From an uncultured Opitutia bacterium (GTDB taxonomy: Bacteria > Verrucomicrobiota > Verrucomicrobiia > Opitutales > Opitutaceae), in NCBI GenBank assembly GCA_903820035.1, contig CAIJFT010000356.1, positions 1 to 45,851 on the forward strand: a DNA stretch of 45,851 bases. The letters run 5' to 3'. Position 1 is the stretch's first letter; each line of letters begins with the position of its first letter. A model generated the notes under the pieces. The model had not been told where the DNA came from, searched no databases, and saw only the letters and a list, made by a program, of their open reading frames with translations. Shown here in pieces: positions 1 to 7,998 of the stretch. The translations under genes were made by a program, and so were the position numbers.

Positions 1-74
1 CCGGCGATAGCGTCACGATCGACATCGAGAAGATCGGTGCGCTGACGAATCCGGTGGTGAACGAGAAGGTGTAA
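1..74 (+). CDS. Fumarylacetoacetate hydrolase (FAH) family protein, C-terminal end only
   Basis: Only the last 23 codons are present, read in the frame that ends at TAA 72-74. The peptide GDSVTIDIEKIGALTNPVV matches the usual C-terminal strand of FAH-fold enzymes (GDxVxxxIxxIGxLxNPV). That family cleaves or hydrates acyl-pyruvate type and 2-keto-3-deoxy sugar-acid substrates with a bound divalent metal. Substrate cannot be told from this fragment. A role in sugar-acid breakdown would fit the sugar-enzyme content of the window, but this is inference. Confidence 0.6.
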   Translation, partial: GDSVTIDIEKIGALTNPVVNEKV

Positions 75-143
75 GGCCCGCGCGAAGCGCGCGCCGTGGC
101 AAGCTCAGGGTTGAACGTTGCACGACCGGGCAGCGCCCGGCCC

Positions 144-212
144 GTCGCCCGCCGCGTGAGCGCAGGGAAGTTGGCGTTCCCTCCAGGTCCCTGCGCTCAC
201 GCGCAGGGCTAC
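144..212. repeat. REPIN-like inverted pair of GTAG/GTCG-headed palindromes
   Basis: The left arm 144-168 starts GTCG and carries the stem halves CCCGCCGC / GCGCAGGG around GTGA (diverged). The right arm 188-212 is the reverse complement of a canonical unit: stem CCCTGCGC/GCGCAGGG with loop CTCA here (GTGA on the other strand), ending CTAC. The two arms face each other across about 19 bp. The same right-arm unit occurs again at 39573-39597. The rest of the 75-316 space shows no gene or promoter that I can support. Confidence 0.7.
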
Positions 213-316
213 GCCGCCCACGGAGCCCGCAGCCACTCGCTGGCCCTCACCTCCCACCTTCGGGATTGCCGCCTGCTCCGTCGCGGCGTGAACTGTCGCT
301 TCACCCCCGAATTCTT

Positions 317-1222
317 ATGCCGACTCCCCTGCTTTCCCGCCGTCACTTCCTCGCCGCTTCGTCCGCCGCTGCGGCCGTCGCCCTGCTGCCTCGCTCCGCG
401 TTCGCCGCCAAGGCCGCCGCACCCGCGCAGTGGACCGTCGGCTGCTTCAACCGCCCGTGGACGAAGTGGAGCTACGACGTCACCCTCGATTCGATCAAGG
501 ATGCGGGCTACAAGGTCACCGGCCTGCTCACGCCGATCGCCGCCCAGAAGGAGTTCTTCACCGGCTCCGAGGCCTCGGCGGAATACCTCGCCGCCCTCAA
601 AGCCAAGGTCGCGGCCCGCGGCCTCAAGGTGAACATGGGCGCCCTGCGCATCAAAAACGGGGTCCCGCTCACCGACGCCATCGCCGACACGCGCAAGCAG
701 ATCACCAACATCCACGCGGTCGGCGGCGAGTTCGCCCTGACCTTCGGCGTGGATAAGCCGGAGCACTACGAACAGTATTTCAAGGTTATGGCCGACGCCG
801 CCGCCTTTGCGCAGGAGCGCGGCGTCAAACTCGTCCTCAAGCCGCACGGCGGCGGCAGCGGCGCCTCCGATGAAATCCGCAAGGCCCTCAAGGCCGTCGG
901 CCACGCCAACTTCAAGGTCTGGTACGACGCCGGAAACATCATCTACTACACCGGCAAGGACCCGGTCGCTGAACTCGAGTCCATCGCGGAACATGTCACG
1001 GGCTTCTGCGCCAAAGACTGCGCCGCCCAGAAGGCCGACGTCATGGTCCAGTTCGGCACGGGCAAAGTCGATTTCGCGGGCGTCTTCAAGAAGTTGAAGT
1101 CCGCCGGCTTCAACGGCCCGATCATGGTCGAGTGCTGCAAGATCGGCGCGACCGCTCAGGAAACGATGGAGAACGCCCGGGCCAACCGGCTGTTCCTCGA
1201 GAAGGTTCTCGCCTCGGTCTGA
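317..1222 (+). CDS. Tat-exported sugar phosphate isomerase/epimerase-like TIM-barrel protein
   Basis: This is a 301-residue protein. I start it at ATG 317 because a twin-arginine signal follows at once (SRRHFLAASSAAAA, then AFA|AK); the open frame reaches back to 266 but adds only non-signal sequence. The mature part begins WTVGCFNRPWTKWSYDVTLDSIKDAG and has the (beta/alpha)8 pattern of xylose-isomerase-like TIM-barrel proteins. Candidate metal or acid residues occur in VLKPHGGG, WYDAGN, FCAKD and MVECC. The family isomerises or epimerises sugars, often with a divalent metal, and exported members are common in Planctomycetes and Verrucomicrobia. The substrate is unknown. It stands alone on the plus strand; the next gene begins 183 bp downstream after strong hairpins. 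Confidence 0.8.
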   Translation: MPTPLLSRRHFLAASSAAAAVALLPRSAFAAKAAAPAQWTVGCFNRPWTKWSYDVTLDSIKDAGYKVTGLLTPIAAQKEFFTGSEASAEYLAALKAKVAARGLKVNMGALRIKNGVPLTDAIADTRKQITNIHAVGGEFALTFGVDKPEHYEQYFKVMADAAAFAQERGVKLVLKPHGGGSGASDEIRKALKAVGHANFKVWYDAGNIIYYTGKDPVAELESIAEHVTGFCAKDCAAQKADVMVQFGTGKVDFAGVFKKLKSAGFNGPIMVECCKIGATAQETMENARANRLFLEKVLASV

Positions 1223-1246
1223 GGCGGGGCGGATATCGGCGTCATT

Positions 1247-1316
1247 CCGCGGGGCGGGCTGCCCCCGCCCCGCGGGATAACGCTTCCGCATCGCCCCTGT
1301 GCGGTGAGGTCACCGC
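1247..1316. terminator. Intergenic hairpins after the TIM-barrel gene
   Basis: There is a 12-bp perfect stem at 1247-1258 (CCGCGGGGCGGG) pairing with 1264-1275 around a 5-nt loop. It has no T-tract, so it is at best a weak or factor-assisted terminator. A second palindrome, GCGGTGAGGTCACCGC, is at 1301-1316. It shares its GGTGA/TCACC arms with the 31211-31234 hairpin. This may be a repeat rather than a terminator. Confidence 0.4.
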
Positions 1317-1405
1317 GCCTTCCGGCCAACCCCTTCCGTCGCTGCGAGCGCCAGCGCGTGGCTGTCCCGAATGTAATCCGGTATCGCATCCCCTCCCCCC
1401 GCCGC

Positions 1406-3757
1406 ATGAAACCGCCCTTCCTTCCCCGCGCCGCGCTCACCGTCCTCGCCGCGTGCACCACGCTGACCGTGTTTGCCGCGGTGCCGTTCAAGGCCGACAA
1501 GCTCACGGCCATCGACACCGCCATCGCCGCGGCGATGGACGCCAAGAAGATCCCCGGCGGCGTGCTCTGGCTGGAACACGAGGATCAATCTTACCGCAAG
1601 GTCTACGGCCAACGCGCGCTGACGCCGGCAGTCGAAGCCGCGACCGAAGATACTCTCTACGACGCGGCATCGCTGACCAAGGTCATCGCCACCACGACCG
1701 CCGTCATGCGGCTGATCGAGCAGGGGAAACTCGATCTCGAGGCGCCCGTCGTGCGCTACCTCCCCGCCTTCGCCGAGCACGGCAAGGAAGGTATCACGGT
1801 CCGTCATCTGCTGACCCACCACTCCGGTCTGCGCCCCGACCTGGACTACACCCCGGCTTGGTCCGGCTTCGACACCGCAGTCCGCCTGGCCTGCGCCGAG
1901 AAGCCCCGGAGCGTGCCCGGCAGCGTCTTTGTTTACAGCGACATCAACTTCATCGTCCTCGGCGAGCTCGTGCGCCTCGCCAGCGGCCGCAGCCTCGAGG
2001 TTTACACCGCGCAGGAGGTGTTCGCGCCGCTCGGCATGACCGACACCGGCTTCCTCCCGCCGGCCGCCAAGCTCGCCCGCACCGCCCCGACCGAGAAGGC
2101 CGCGGGCAACTGGCTCCGCGGCGTCGTACACGATCCGTCCGCCCGCATGATGGGCGGCGTCGCCGGCCACGCCGGCCTGTTCATCACGGCCAAGGATCTC
2201 GCGCGTTTCTGCCGCATGCTCCTCAACGGCGGCGAAATCGACGGCGTGCGCATCCTAAAACCGGAGACGGTCGCGCTGATGGCGCGCGTGCAGACCGACG
2301 GCTCCGACCGCCGCGGCCTCGGCTGGGACCTCGACACGCGTTTCTCCGGCCCGCGCGGCCGCTGGTTCCCCGCGGGGATCAGTTTCGGCCACACCGGCTT
2401 CACCGGCACCAGCGTCTGGATCGACCCGCGCTCCCGCAGCTTTGCCATCTTCCTTAGCAACCGCGTCCACCCCGACGGCAAGGGCGACGCGTCCCCAATC
2501 CGCCGCGAGATCGCCACGCTCTTCGCCGAGTCGATGGGCCTCGAGCAGACCGCCGTGATGAACGGCATCGACGTGCTCGTGCGCGAGGACTTTGCCCGCC
2601 TCCGCGGCCTCCGCCTCGGTCTCATCACCAACCAGACCGGCCGCGACCGCCTGGGCCGGCTCACGATCGACCTGCTCCACGAAGCCAAGGACCTGAAGCT
2701 CGTCGCGTTGTTCAGCCCCGAGCACGGCATCCGCGGCGTAGCCGACGAGAAGGTCGGCGACACCATCGACGAGAAGACCAAGCTGCCCGTCTACAGCCTC
2801 TACGGCGAGAGCCCGAAAAAGATCCCGGGCATGTCCTCGGCCGATTACGATATGGCCGTCATCCGCGCGCGGGCCCCGCAGGCCGAGCCGTTGCGCGACA
2901 TCGACGCCCTGGTGTTCGACATGCAGGATATCGGTGCGCGCTTCTACACCTACTCCGCCACGCTGGGCGCCGCGGTCGAAGCGGCCGCCCTGCACCATAA
3001 GAAGCTCTTCGTGCTCGACCGCGTGAATCCGATCGGCGGCGATAAATTTGAAGGCCCGGTCCAGACGCGCGCCCCGAGTTTCATCGGGTTCCACCCGATC
3101 CCCGTCCGCCACGGCATGACCCTCGGCGAGCTGGCCCGGCTCTTCAACGTCGAGCGCAAGTTCGGCGCCGACCTCGAAGTCGTGCGCTGCGAGCACTGGA
3201 CGCGCGACACGTACTTCGACTCCGCCGGACTCTCGTGGATCAACCCCTCGCCGTCGATGCGCAGCCTGACGGCCGCCACGCTCTACCCGGGCTTCTGCCT
3301 GCTGGAAAGCACCTCGGTCTCGATGGGCCGCGGCACGCCCAAGCCCTTCGAGCAGGTGGGCGCGCCGTATATCGACGGCCCACAACTCGCCGCCGCACTC
3401 AACCGCGCGGCATTGCCCGGCGTACGCTTCGAGGCGGTGGTCTTCACGCCGACGATGAGGTATTATCCGGGGCCGGCGGCGTCCTTGAAATACAAGGACC
3501 AGGTTTGCGGCGGCGTTCGCGCGATCCTGACCGACCGCGCGCGCTGCAACACCGTCGACATCGGCATCGCGCTCGCGCTCGCAGTCCGCCGGCTGTACCC
3601 GGACAAATTCAAGGTCGAAGAGATGGGCCGCCTCCTCGGCGACGATGAGACGCTGCAGGCGATCAAGGCCGGCGAATCGCTCGCGCAGATCAAGGCCCGC
3701 TGGGCGAAAGCGTCCGCCCAGTTCGAGCAGCGCCGCCGCGCGGTGCTGCTGTACTGA
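1406..3757 (+). CDS. Secreted fusion: serine beta-lactamase-fold hydrolase + NamZ (DUF1343, GH171) exo-N-acetylmuramidase
   Basis: This is a 783-residue protein. ATG 1406 is chosen because a Sec-type signal follows (MKPPFLPRAALTVLAACTT...VFA). Residues about 30-370 form a beta-lactamase/class C transpeptidase-like domain: S89-L-T-K92 (SxxK), Y177-S-D, and H329-T-G in the KTG position. Residues about 385-783 are DUF1343, starting GIDVLVREDFARLRG, with SPEHG at 437-441 and QDIGARFYTY from 507. Known DUF1343 members (NamZ) release non-reducing-end MurNAc from peptidoglycan fragments. The fold pairing suggests one exported enzyme that trims both the peptide or ester and the glycan part of muropeptides. 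This is inferred. The N-domain is unlikely to be a resistance enzyme, since it belongs to the broad esterase/peptidase group. A strong terminator follows. Confidence 0.85.
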   Translation: MKPPFLPRAALTVLAACTTLTVFAAVPFKADKLTAIDTAIAAAMDAKKIPGGVLWLEHEDQSYRKVYGQRALTPAVEAATEDTLYDAASLTKVIATTTAVMRLIEQGKLDLEAPVVRYLPAFAEHGKEGITVRHLLTHHSGLRPDLDYTPAWSGFDTAVRLACAEKPRSVPGSVFVYSDINFIVLGELVRLASGRSLEVYTAQEVFAPLGMTDTGFLPPAAKLARTAPTEKAAGNWLRGVVHDPSARMMGGVAGHAGLFITAKDLARFCRMLLNGGEIDGVRILKPETVALMARVQTDGSDRRGLGWDLDTRFSGPRGRWFPAGISFGHTGFTGTSVWIDPRSRSFAIFLSNRVHPDGKGDASPIRREIATLFAESMGLEQTAVMNGIDVLVREDFARLRGLRLGLITNQTGRDRLGRLTIDLLHEAKDLKLVALFSPEHGIRGVADEKVGDTIDEKTKLPVYSLYGESPKKIPGMSSADYDMAVIRARAPQAEPLRDIDALVFDMQDIGARFYTYSATLGAAVEAAALHHKKLFVLDRVNPIGGDKFEGPVQTRAPSFIGFHPIPVRHGMTLGELARLFNVERKFGADLEVVRCEHWTRDTYFDSAGLSWINPSPSMRSLTAATLYPGFCLLESTSVSMGRGTPKPFEQVGAPYIDGPQLAAALNRAALPGVRFEAVVFTPTMRYYPGPAASLKYKDQVCGGVRAILTDRARCNTVDIGIALALAVRRLYPDKFKVEEMGRLLGDDETLQAIKAGESLAQIKARWAKASAQFEQRRRAVLLY

Positions 3758-3764
3758 GAATGCA

Positions 3765-3799
3765 CCGAAGCCCGCGGCGTGAGCCGCGGGCTTCGGTTT
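3765..3799. terminator. Bidirectional terminator hairpin between convergent genes
   Basis: There is a perfect 14-bp stem, CCGAAGCCCGCGGC at 3765-3778 pairing with 3783-3796, with a GTGA tetraloop and TTT just after it. It lies 8 bp past the stop of the NamZ fusion and about 50 bp past the stop of the converging gene, so it can serve both. Confidence 0.75.
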
Positions 3800-3845
3800 C
3801 CCAAAAAGAAACGCCCCCCAGCGCCCACGCGCCGGAGCTACGAGG

Positions 3846-4991
3846 TTAAGGTCCGCGCAGGAAGCCCATGTCCAGCGGCGTCGCCACGCGCTGTCCGCTG
3901 GCGGCGACCAACTCGACACCGGCCGGGTTGGCGCGAATCGCCTTCACGCGATCGAAGCCGGCGGGGATCGCGGCCACGCCGATGATGTAGTTCACCGTCG
4001 TGGGCTGTTTCGCCCGCAACGTCAGCGTCGTGGGAATGCCCTTCCGGCTCAGCGCATTCGGCTGGGCCGACTCGGCGAGGCCGTAGTGGAAGAAGCTCGT
4101 GGTGTCTTCGATACCCATAACCGCCGTGTGCCGCCCGTTCCACGGCGCGTAGTGGCGACCGCCGTTCGAAATCCACAGGATCGTGTGCCGCAGCACGCGC
4201 GGGTCACGCAGCGCAAAATAGACAAAACGCTCCTGCGCAAACGTGACCGCCGTCCACGCCAACGTCAGCTTCGGATCGGCCGTCAGCATCACGAGGTCGT
4301 CATAACCCCGCCGGGCCGGATAGCTTGATACATCCGTCGTGCCGCCGCGGGCCAGCGGCACACGTTCGAGGGCGCGAAACGACGCGTTCGCCTTGAGTGC
4401 GGAGTACCCGCGGTTTTCGGGGCGCTCGAATTCGTCGGGCAGCACCTGCGCCTGCACGAACCGGCTGGTCGAGACGACGCCGCTGCCGGGCGCGTCGGGA
4501 AACTTGAGCATCGCGTGGTGACCGAGGCTCATCGGACCGGCGCGGCCGGTGACGACGTGGCGCTGGTAGACCGCGGTGTGGCCGTCAACGAGCGTGACGA
4601 ATTTGTCGACCTGACCCGCGCGTACCTTGGTCGGCAAACTGGCGTGAAGCGTGACGCGGTCTTCGGCGTGCCGGCAGGTGCGAAGCCGCCAGTTGGCGTT
4701 GGCCGTCTCGCCGTGTGGCGGATGCTGTTCGCCGCGCCAGGGCGTGCCGTTGCCCCCGAAGGGCGCGCAGAAAAAATCGCCGCGCAACGCGTGCAGCAGG
4801 CCGGGCAGACCCGGGTCAATCTTCTCCTCGGCCCACGGCGCGACGGAGAACGGGGACACCAGCCGGTGATCGAGCCGGAAGGCGACGGGCGCAAGGTGGC
4901 CACCGAGCTTGGTGAGGCTCGCGTGGACGTGGCTGGCGCGAAAGGACCATGACGGCTGGCCGTGAACGTTGTGAAGTTTCGGTACGCTCAT
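3846..4991 (-). CDS. Cytoplasmic galactose-mutarotase-like superfamily protein (function unassigned)
   Basis: This is a 381-residue protein starting at ATG 4991. No signal peptide or membrane segment is visible. The central region (FFCAPFGGN, then PPHGETANANW, then GHHAMLKFP) and the many beta-strand stretches resemble the aldose-1-epimerase/mutarotase-like fold, in which a His-Gly-x-x-x-x-x-x-W segment lines the sugar site. No clear catalytic His/Glu pair can be assigned by eye. The protein may bind or process a sugar in the cytoplasm. The gene is convergent with the NamZ fusion and shares direction with the beta-helix gene upstream, but a 150-bp repeat-bearing gap separates them. The family call is tentative. 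Confidence 0.55.
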   Translation of the reverse strand: MSVPKLHNVHGQPSWSFRASHVHASLTKLGGHLAPVAFRLDHRLVSPFSVAPWAEEKIDPGLPGLLHALRGDFFCAPFGGNGTPWRGEQHPPHGETANANWRLRTCRHAEDRVTLHASLPTKVRAGQVDKFVTLVDGHTAVYQRHVVTGRAGPMSLGHHAMLKFPDAPGSGVVSTSRFVQAQVLPDEFERPENRGYSALKANASFRALERVPLARGGTTDVSSYPARRGYDDLVMLTADPKLTLAWTAVTFAQERFVYFALRDPRVLRHTILWISNGGRHYAPWNGRHTAVMGIEDTTSFFHYGLAESAQPNALSRKGIPTTLTLRAKQPTTVNYIIGVAAIPAGFDRVKAIRANPAGVELVAASGQRVATPLDMGFLRGP

Positions 4992-5052
4992 GAGGCCTGA
5001 GCATCCCGCTTGCGCGCGGGGCTGGCAAGCGCGGGGCGCGAAATGCAGGGGC

Positions 5053-5125
5053 GTAGGCCAGCTCGCTCGCGAGCGCCCGGACGGGGCGGGCCGGACAAAC
5101 CGCGCGCGCCAGCGCGCTGATCTAC
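5053..5125. repeat. REPIN-like element, GTAG...CTAC bounded (73 bp)
   Basis: The left arm starts GTAGGCCAGCTCGC and runs into GCGAGCGC (palindromic GCTCGC/GCGAGC). The right arm is GCCAGCGCGCTGATCTAC. The heads are GTAG (5053-5056) and, inverted, CTAC (5122-5125). The same arms bound the larger elements at 23893-24018 and 31274-31383. It lies between two minus-strand genes, 16 bp from the stop of the beta-helix gene. Confidence 0.7.
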
Positions 5126-5141
5126 AACAAACGGGCGAACC

Positions 5142-6710
5142 CTACTTCGCCGCCATCACGTTCGCCACCGCCGCCGGCCCGAGTCGCGCGGCGAGTTGCG
5201 CGAGGTAGAGGCTGCGCGGTGCAACCGCCGCGCCGTGCCCTTCAATGAGCCCGGGCGCCGCGGCCTTGTTCCAGTCGCCGGGTGCCCAAGGCCCGACGCA
5301 GCCGATGGCATAGTTCTGCGCCGTCGGCGGCTGCTGGACGACGAGCGTCTTGCTGGTGCAATTCCAGAAAACCTGCTGCGCACCGGCCCAGCCGTGACCC
5401 GAGCCGGCGTACTGCCGGTCCTGAACCTTGAGCTGGTTGTCGTCGCGGATGTTGTCATACAGCGAACCCACCGCCCAGCGGTGATGCGGCCCCGAGTCGG
5501 CGTGCGCCTGCACCGCAGTGCCGTCGAGGAACACGTTCGGACCGCACACGCGCGAACCGGTCACAAAGGTGTGCCGCGCGCCGCGGGCGTGGCTGCGCAG
5601 CACGAGCCCGTACTGGCCGTTCAACGAATACGAATAGCGCCGGCCACCGGTGATCTCCGACACGGGGTCCAGATGCGTGCAGTCCTGAATGGTCGTGAAC
5701 AGCGCCCCGCCATTGGTGTGCACGGCGTGGCTGAAATGCACGACCGTGACGTCGCGCGCCCACGCATTTTCGACCGCGCCGAACATGACGCCGGTCCACG
5801 CATGCGCTTCATCCGAAGTCTCCTTGCCGCGCGCGTAATCGGACACCAATCGGAGGCCCTCGACCCCGCACCGGGAAATGCGCGGAAACTCATAGCGGTA
5901 CACCGCCCCGCCGCCGTAAGCCGCATCGAGGGCGTTCATGACCGGCGCATCCAGCGTGAGCTTCCGGCCGTCGATCGCCACGATGGTGCGCTCCAGTTCC
6001 AGATTAAATCCGCCGGCGGTCCACTGCTTGGTCTCGCCCGGCTTCGAGCCCGGCCGGATCCGGATGCGGTCCATGCCCAGCGCATGGATCCACTCCGCCG
6101 TCGACGGCCGGAACACCACGATCCGGTCGCCGACGTTCAGGCCGGCGATGGATGCCACTGAAAATTCCGACGCACTCCAGGGCACATAGGCGTCGGTAAC
6201 GGGCCGGCGCGTCCCCGCGATTTCCCGCCGCCGCGCACCGACGGCACCGACTTCGATCAACGTACGCTGTTTCGTGCCGGTGGCGCGCAGAACCGTGCCG
6301 CTCGCTTCGGCCCCCGCGCCGCGCAGCACAACGCCACCCGCGCGGATCGCGACCGAGCCGCCGATCCGGAATTCACCACGGCCCAACTCCAACGCCCCGC
6401 GCCAGCCGTTGGCGTCCGCCGGCCGCGCCGCCACCGCATCGAGCGCCGCCTGCAACCGGGCGGTGTCATCACCCGCGGACTGCGGGGCGAGCGTCAGGAC
6501 GGTCGGCACCCGCGGCAACGCCACACCACCGCCGCCGTAGCCGGCGCGCGAGAAGTCGGGGATCGTGTTACCGCGCGCGTCGGCTTGGTAGGTGAGCGTG
6601 CCGTCGGCGCGCGCCTGCACGATGGCCGTGGTCGCCGCCGCCAGCGGGCTCAGTGCGGTCAAGAAAACCAATGCAGCCCTTGCCCCGAAACCGGAAATGC
6701 GTGAGGTCAC
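5142..6710 (-). CDS. Secreted right-handed beta-helix (pectate-lyase-superfamily-like) protein
   Basis: I start this at GTG 6710 (522 residues) because a signal peptide begins there: TSRISGFGARAALVFLTALSPLAAA. The open frame continues to a TTG at 6767, which would put polar sequence ahead of the signal. Mature sequence opens GTLTYQADARGNTIPDFSRAGYGGGG, then GDDTARLQAALDAV, the usual N-cap of pectate-lyase-type parallel beta-helices. Repeated short strands follow (VVLRGAG, CGVEGLRLVSD, VTVVHFSHAVHTNGG, IQDCTHLDP). Such proteins are exported or surface polysaccharide lyases or hydrolases. No catalytic residue set can be assigned and the substrate is unknown. It is divergent from the dienelactone hydrolase gene (231-bp gap without a recognisable operator). 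Confidence 0.65.
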   Translation of the reverse strand: MTSRISGFGARAALVFLTALSPLAAATTAIVQARADGTLTYQADARGNTIPDFSRAGYGGGGVALPRVPTVLTLAPQSAGDDTARLQAALDAVAARPADANGWRGALELGRGEFRIGGSVAIRAGGVVLRGAGAEASGTVLRATGTKQRTLIEVGAVGARRREIAGTRRPVTDAYVPWSASEFSVASIAGLNVGDRIVVFRPSTAEWIHALGMDRIRIRPGSKPGETKQWTAGGFNLELERTIVAIDGRKLTLDAPVMNALDAAYGGGAVYRYEFPRISRCGVEGLRLVSDYARGKETSDEAHAWTGVMFGAVENAWARDVTVVHFSHAVHTNGGALFTTIQDCTHLDPVSEITGGRRYSYSLNGQYGLVLRSHARGARHTFVTGSRVCGPNVFLDGTAVQAHADSGPHHRWAVGSLYDNIRDDNQLKVQDRQYAGSGHGWAGAQQVFWNCTSKTLVVQQPPTAQNYAIGCVGPWAPGDWNKAAAPGLIEGHGAAVAPRSLYLAQLAARLGPAAVANVMAAK

Positions 6711-6941
6711 CACGCCAAAAAGGACGAAGCGGACCCGAGGAGGTTGCAAGGGATCGCACGTTCGCAATGGGCGAAGCGGGAGCCGGACCTGCGGCCTGGG
6801 GCGGGCCCGCAGGGATCTTTCGCTCTTGGCTTAGCTCTGAAATGCCGCCGCTTGCTTTCCGCCCCAACCGACATTCGCTGTCCGCCGTTCCCGTAGCCAC
6901 CGGCAACCCCGCCGGCGGATTCCCCACCTCCCGCGTCACCC

Positions 6942-7739
6942 ATGAAACACCTGCTCCTCCCGTTCGCACTTCTCCTCGCCGCCGTGCTGCCCGCGTCGGC
7001 CCAAGACTGGGCCAAGGCCCGTCTCGACAAATCCCCCCGCCACCTTGAGTGGGTCACGATCAAGCAGGGCGGCCGAGAACTGAAATGCTTCGTCGGTTTC
7101 CCCGAAGTGAAGACCAAGGCGACGGCCGTGGTCCTCATCCATGAGATCTACGGGTTGTCCGACTGGATGCGCGGCATGGTCGACCAGATGGCCGAGGCCG
7201 GCTACGTGGTCATCGCGCCCGACTTCCTTTCCGGTACCGGCCCGAACGGCGGCGGCACCGAATCCCTCGGCGGCCCCGACGGCGTTCGCGGCAAGATCCA
7301 GGGTCTGACCCAGACCCAGATCGACGCCGACCTCGACGCCGCGGTCGCGTATGTGAAGAAATTGGACGCCTGCAACGGCAAGGTCGTCGTCGGCGGCTTC
7401 TGCTGGGGCGGCGGCAAGACGTTCCTCTACGCCGCGCACAATCCCTCGATCCAAGCCGGTCTCGTATTTTACGGCGCCGCGGCTCCGACCGAGCTGATCG
7501 GCAAGATCACGTCACCGATCCACGGCTTCTACGCCGGCAACGACGCCCGCATCAACGCCGGCCTCCCCGCCGCGACCGCCGCGATGAAGGCTGCGGGCAA
7601 GGCCTACGACCCCGTGACCTACGAGGGCGCCGGTCACGGTTTCATGCGCGCCGGCGAAGATCCCGCGGGCAGCGCCGAAAATAAGAAGGCGCGGGAGGAC
7701 GCTTGGAAGCGGATCAAGGGCATCCTCGCGAAGATCTGA
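6942..7739 (+). CDS. Secreted dienelactone hydrolase family protein
   Basis: This is a 265-residue protein. ATG 6942 is followed by a clean Sec signal (MKHLLLPFALLLAAVLPASA|QD). Family triad: Cys154 in GFCWGG, Asp201 in GNDAR, His232 in GAGHGF, plus the conserved Glu68 in HEIYG. Classic dienelactone hydrolases open a lactone ring in chlorocatechol breakdown with a Cys nucleophile. Exported members such as this act on unknown esters or lactones in the periplasm. Length is normal for the family plus signal. It ends 48 bp before a strong terminator, so it is probably a single-gene unit. Confidence 0.85.
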   Translation: MKHLLLPFALLLAAVLPASAQDWAKARLDKSPRHLEWVTIKQGGRELKCFVGFPEVKTKATAVVLIHEIYGLSDWMRGMVDQMAEAGYVVIAPDFLSGTGPNGGGTESLGGPDGVRGKIQGLTQTQIDADLDAAVAYVKKLDACNGKVVVGGFCWGGGKTFLYAAHNPSIQAGLVFYGAAAPTELIGKITSPIHGFYAGNDARINAGLPAATAAMKAAGKAYDPVTYEGAGHGFMRAGEDPAGSAENKKAREDAWKRIKGILAKI

Positions 7740-7787
7740 GCCCACTCCTACCGTTGAGAGCGGAGGGCTGAGAGGCCGACCCGGTGG

Positions 7788-7817
7788 GACCCGATGTCCG
7801 CATCGGGTCTTTTTTTT
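7788..7817 (+). terminator. Intrinsic terminator with conserved CCCGATG stem and U-tract
   Basis: The stem is GACCCGATG (7788-7796) pairing with CATCGGGTC (7801-7809), the loop is TCCG, and a run of eight T follows (7810-7817). It lies 3' of the dienelactone hydrolase gene. A weaker relative, GGCCCGA 7833-7839 / TCGGGCC 7848-7854, follows at once. The stem belongs to the CCCGATG family seen 3' of several other genes here. Confidence 0.9.
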
Positions 7818-7998
7818 GGTACCGCCCAAGCCGGCCCGAGGGGGACATCGGGCCCCAGCGGTTTTTTGAATCCACCGGCCAACGCGCCCGCGGCCGGGCT
7901 CAGCGGCGGGCGGCCGCACTTTGTTCTCGGATAGCGTCCCGCCGGCCGGCAGCCTCCTCCGCTGCGGGCCGGAGTTCCTCGCTCCCCCGCCCTCCACC

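Noticed and set aside
1132-2457. 441-codon plus-strand frame overlapping two genes
   Set aside because: It is an Arg/Pro/Gly-rich composition typical of out-of-frame GC-rich reading and overlaps both the TIM-barrel and the NamZ fusion genes.
1406-2560. Beta-lactamase domain as an antibiotic-resistance gene
   Set aside because: SxxK and HTG motifs are shared by esterases and D,D-peptidases of the class C fold. Fusion to NamZ and lack of resistance context make a cell-wall role more likely.
2255-3919. 554-codon minus-strand frame antisense to the NamZ fusion
   Set aside because: No recognisable domain. The plus strand encodes clear catalytic motifs over the same bases.
6711-6767. TTG start for the beta-helix gene
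   Set aside because: It would place about 19 polar residues ahead of the signal peptide. GTG 6710 is preferred, though not proven.
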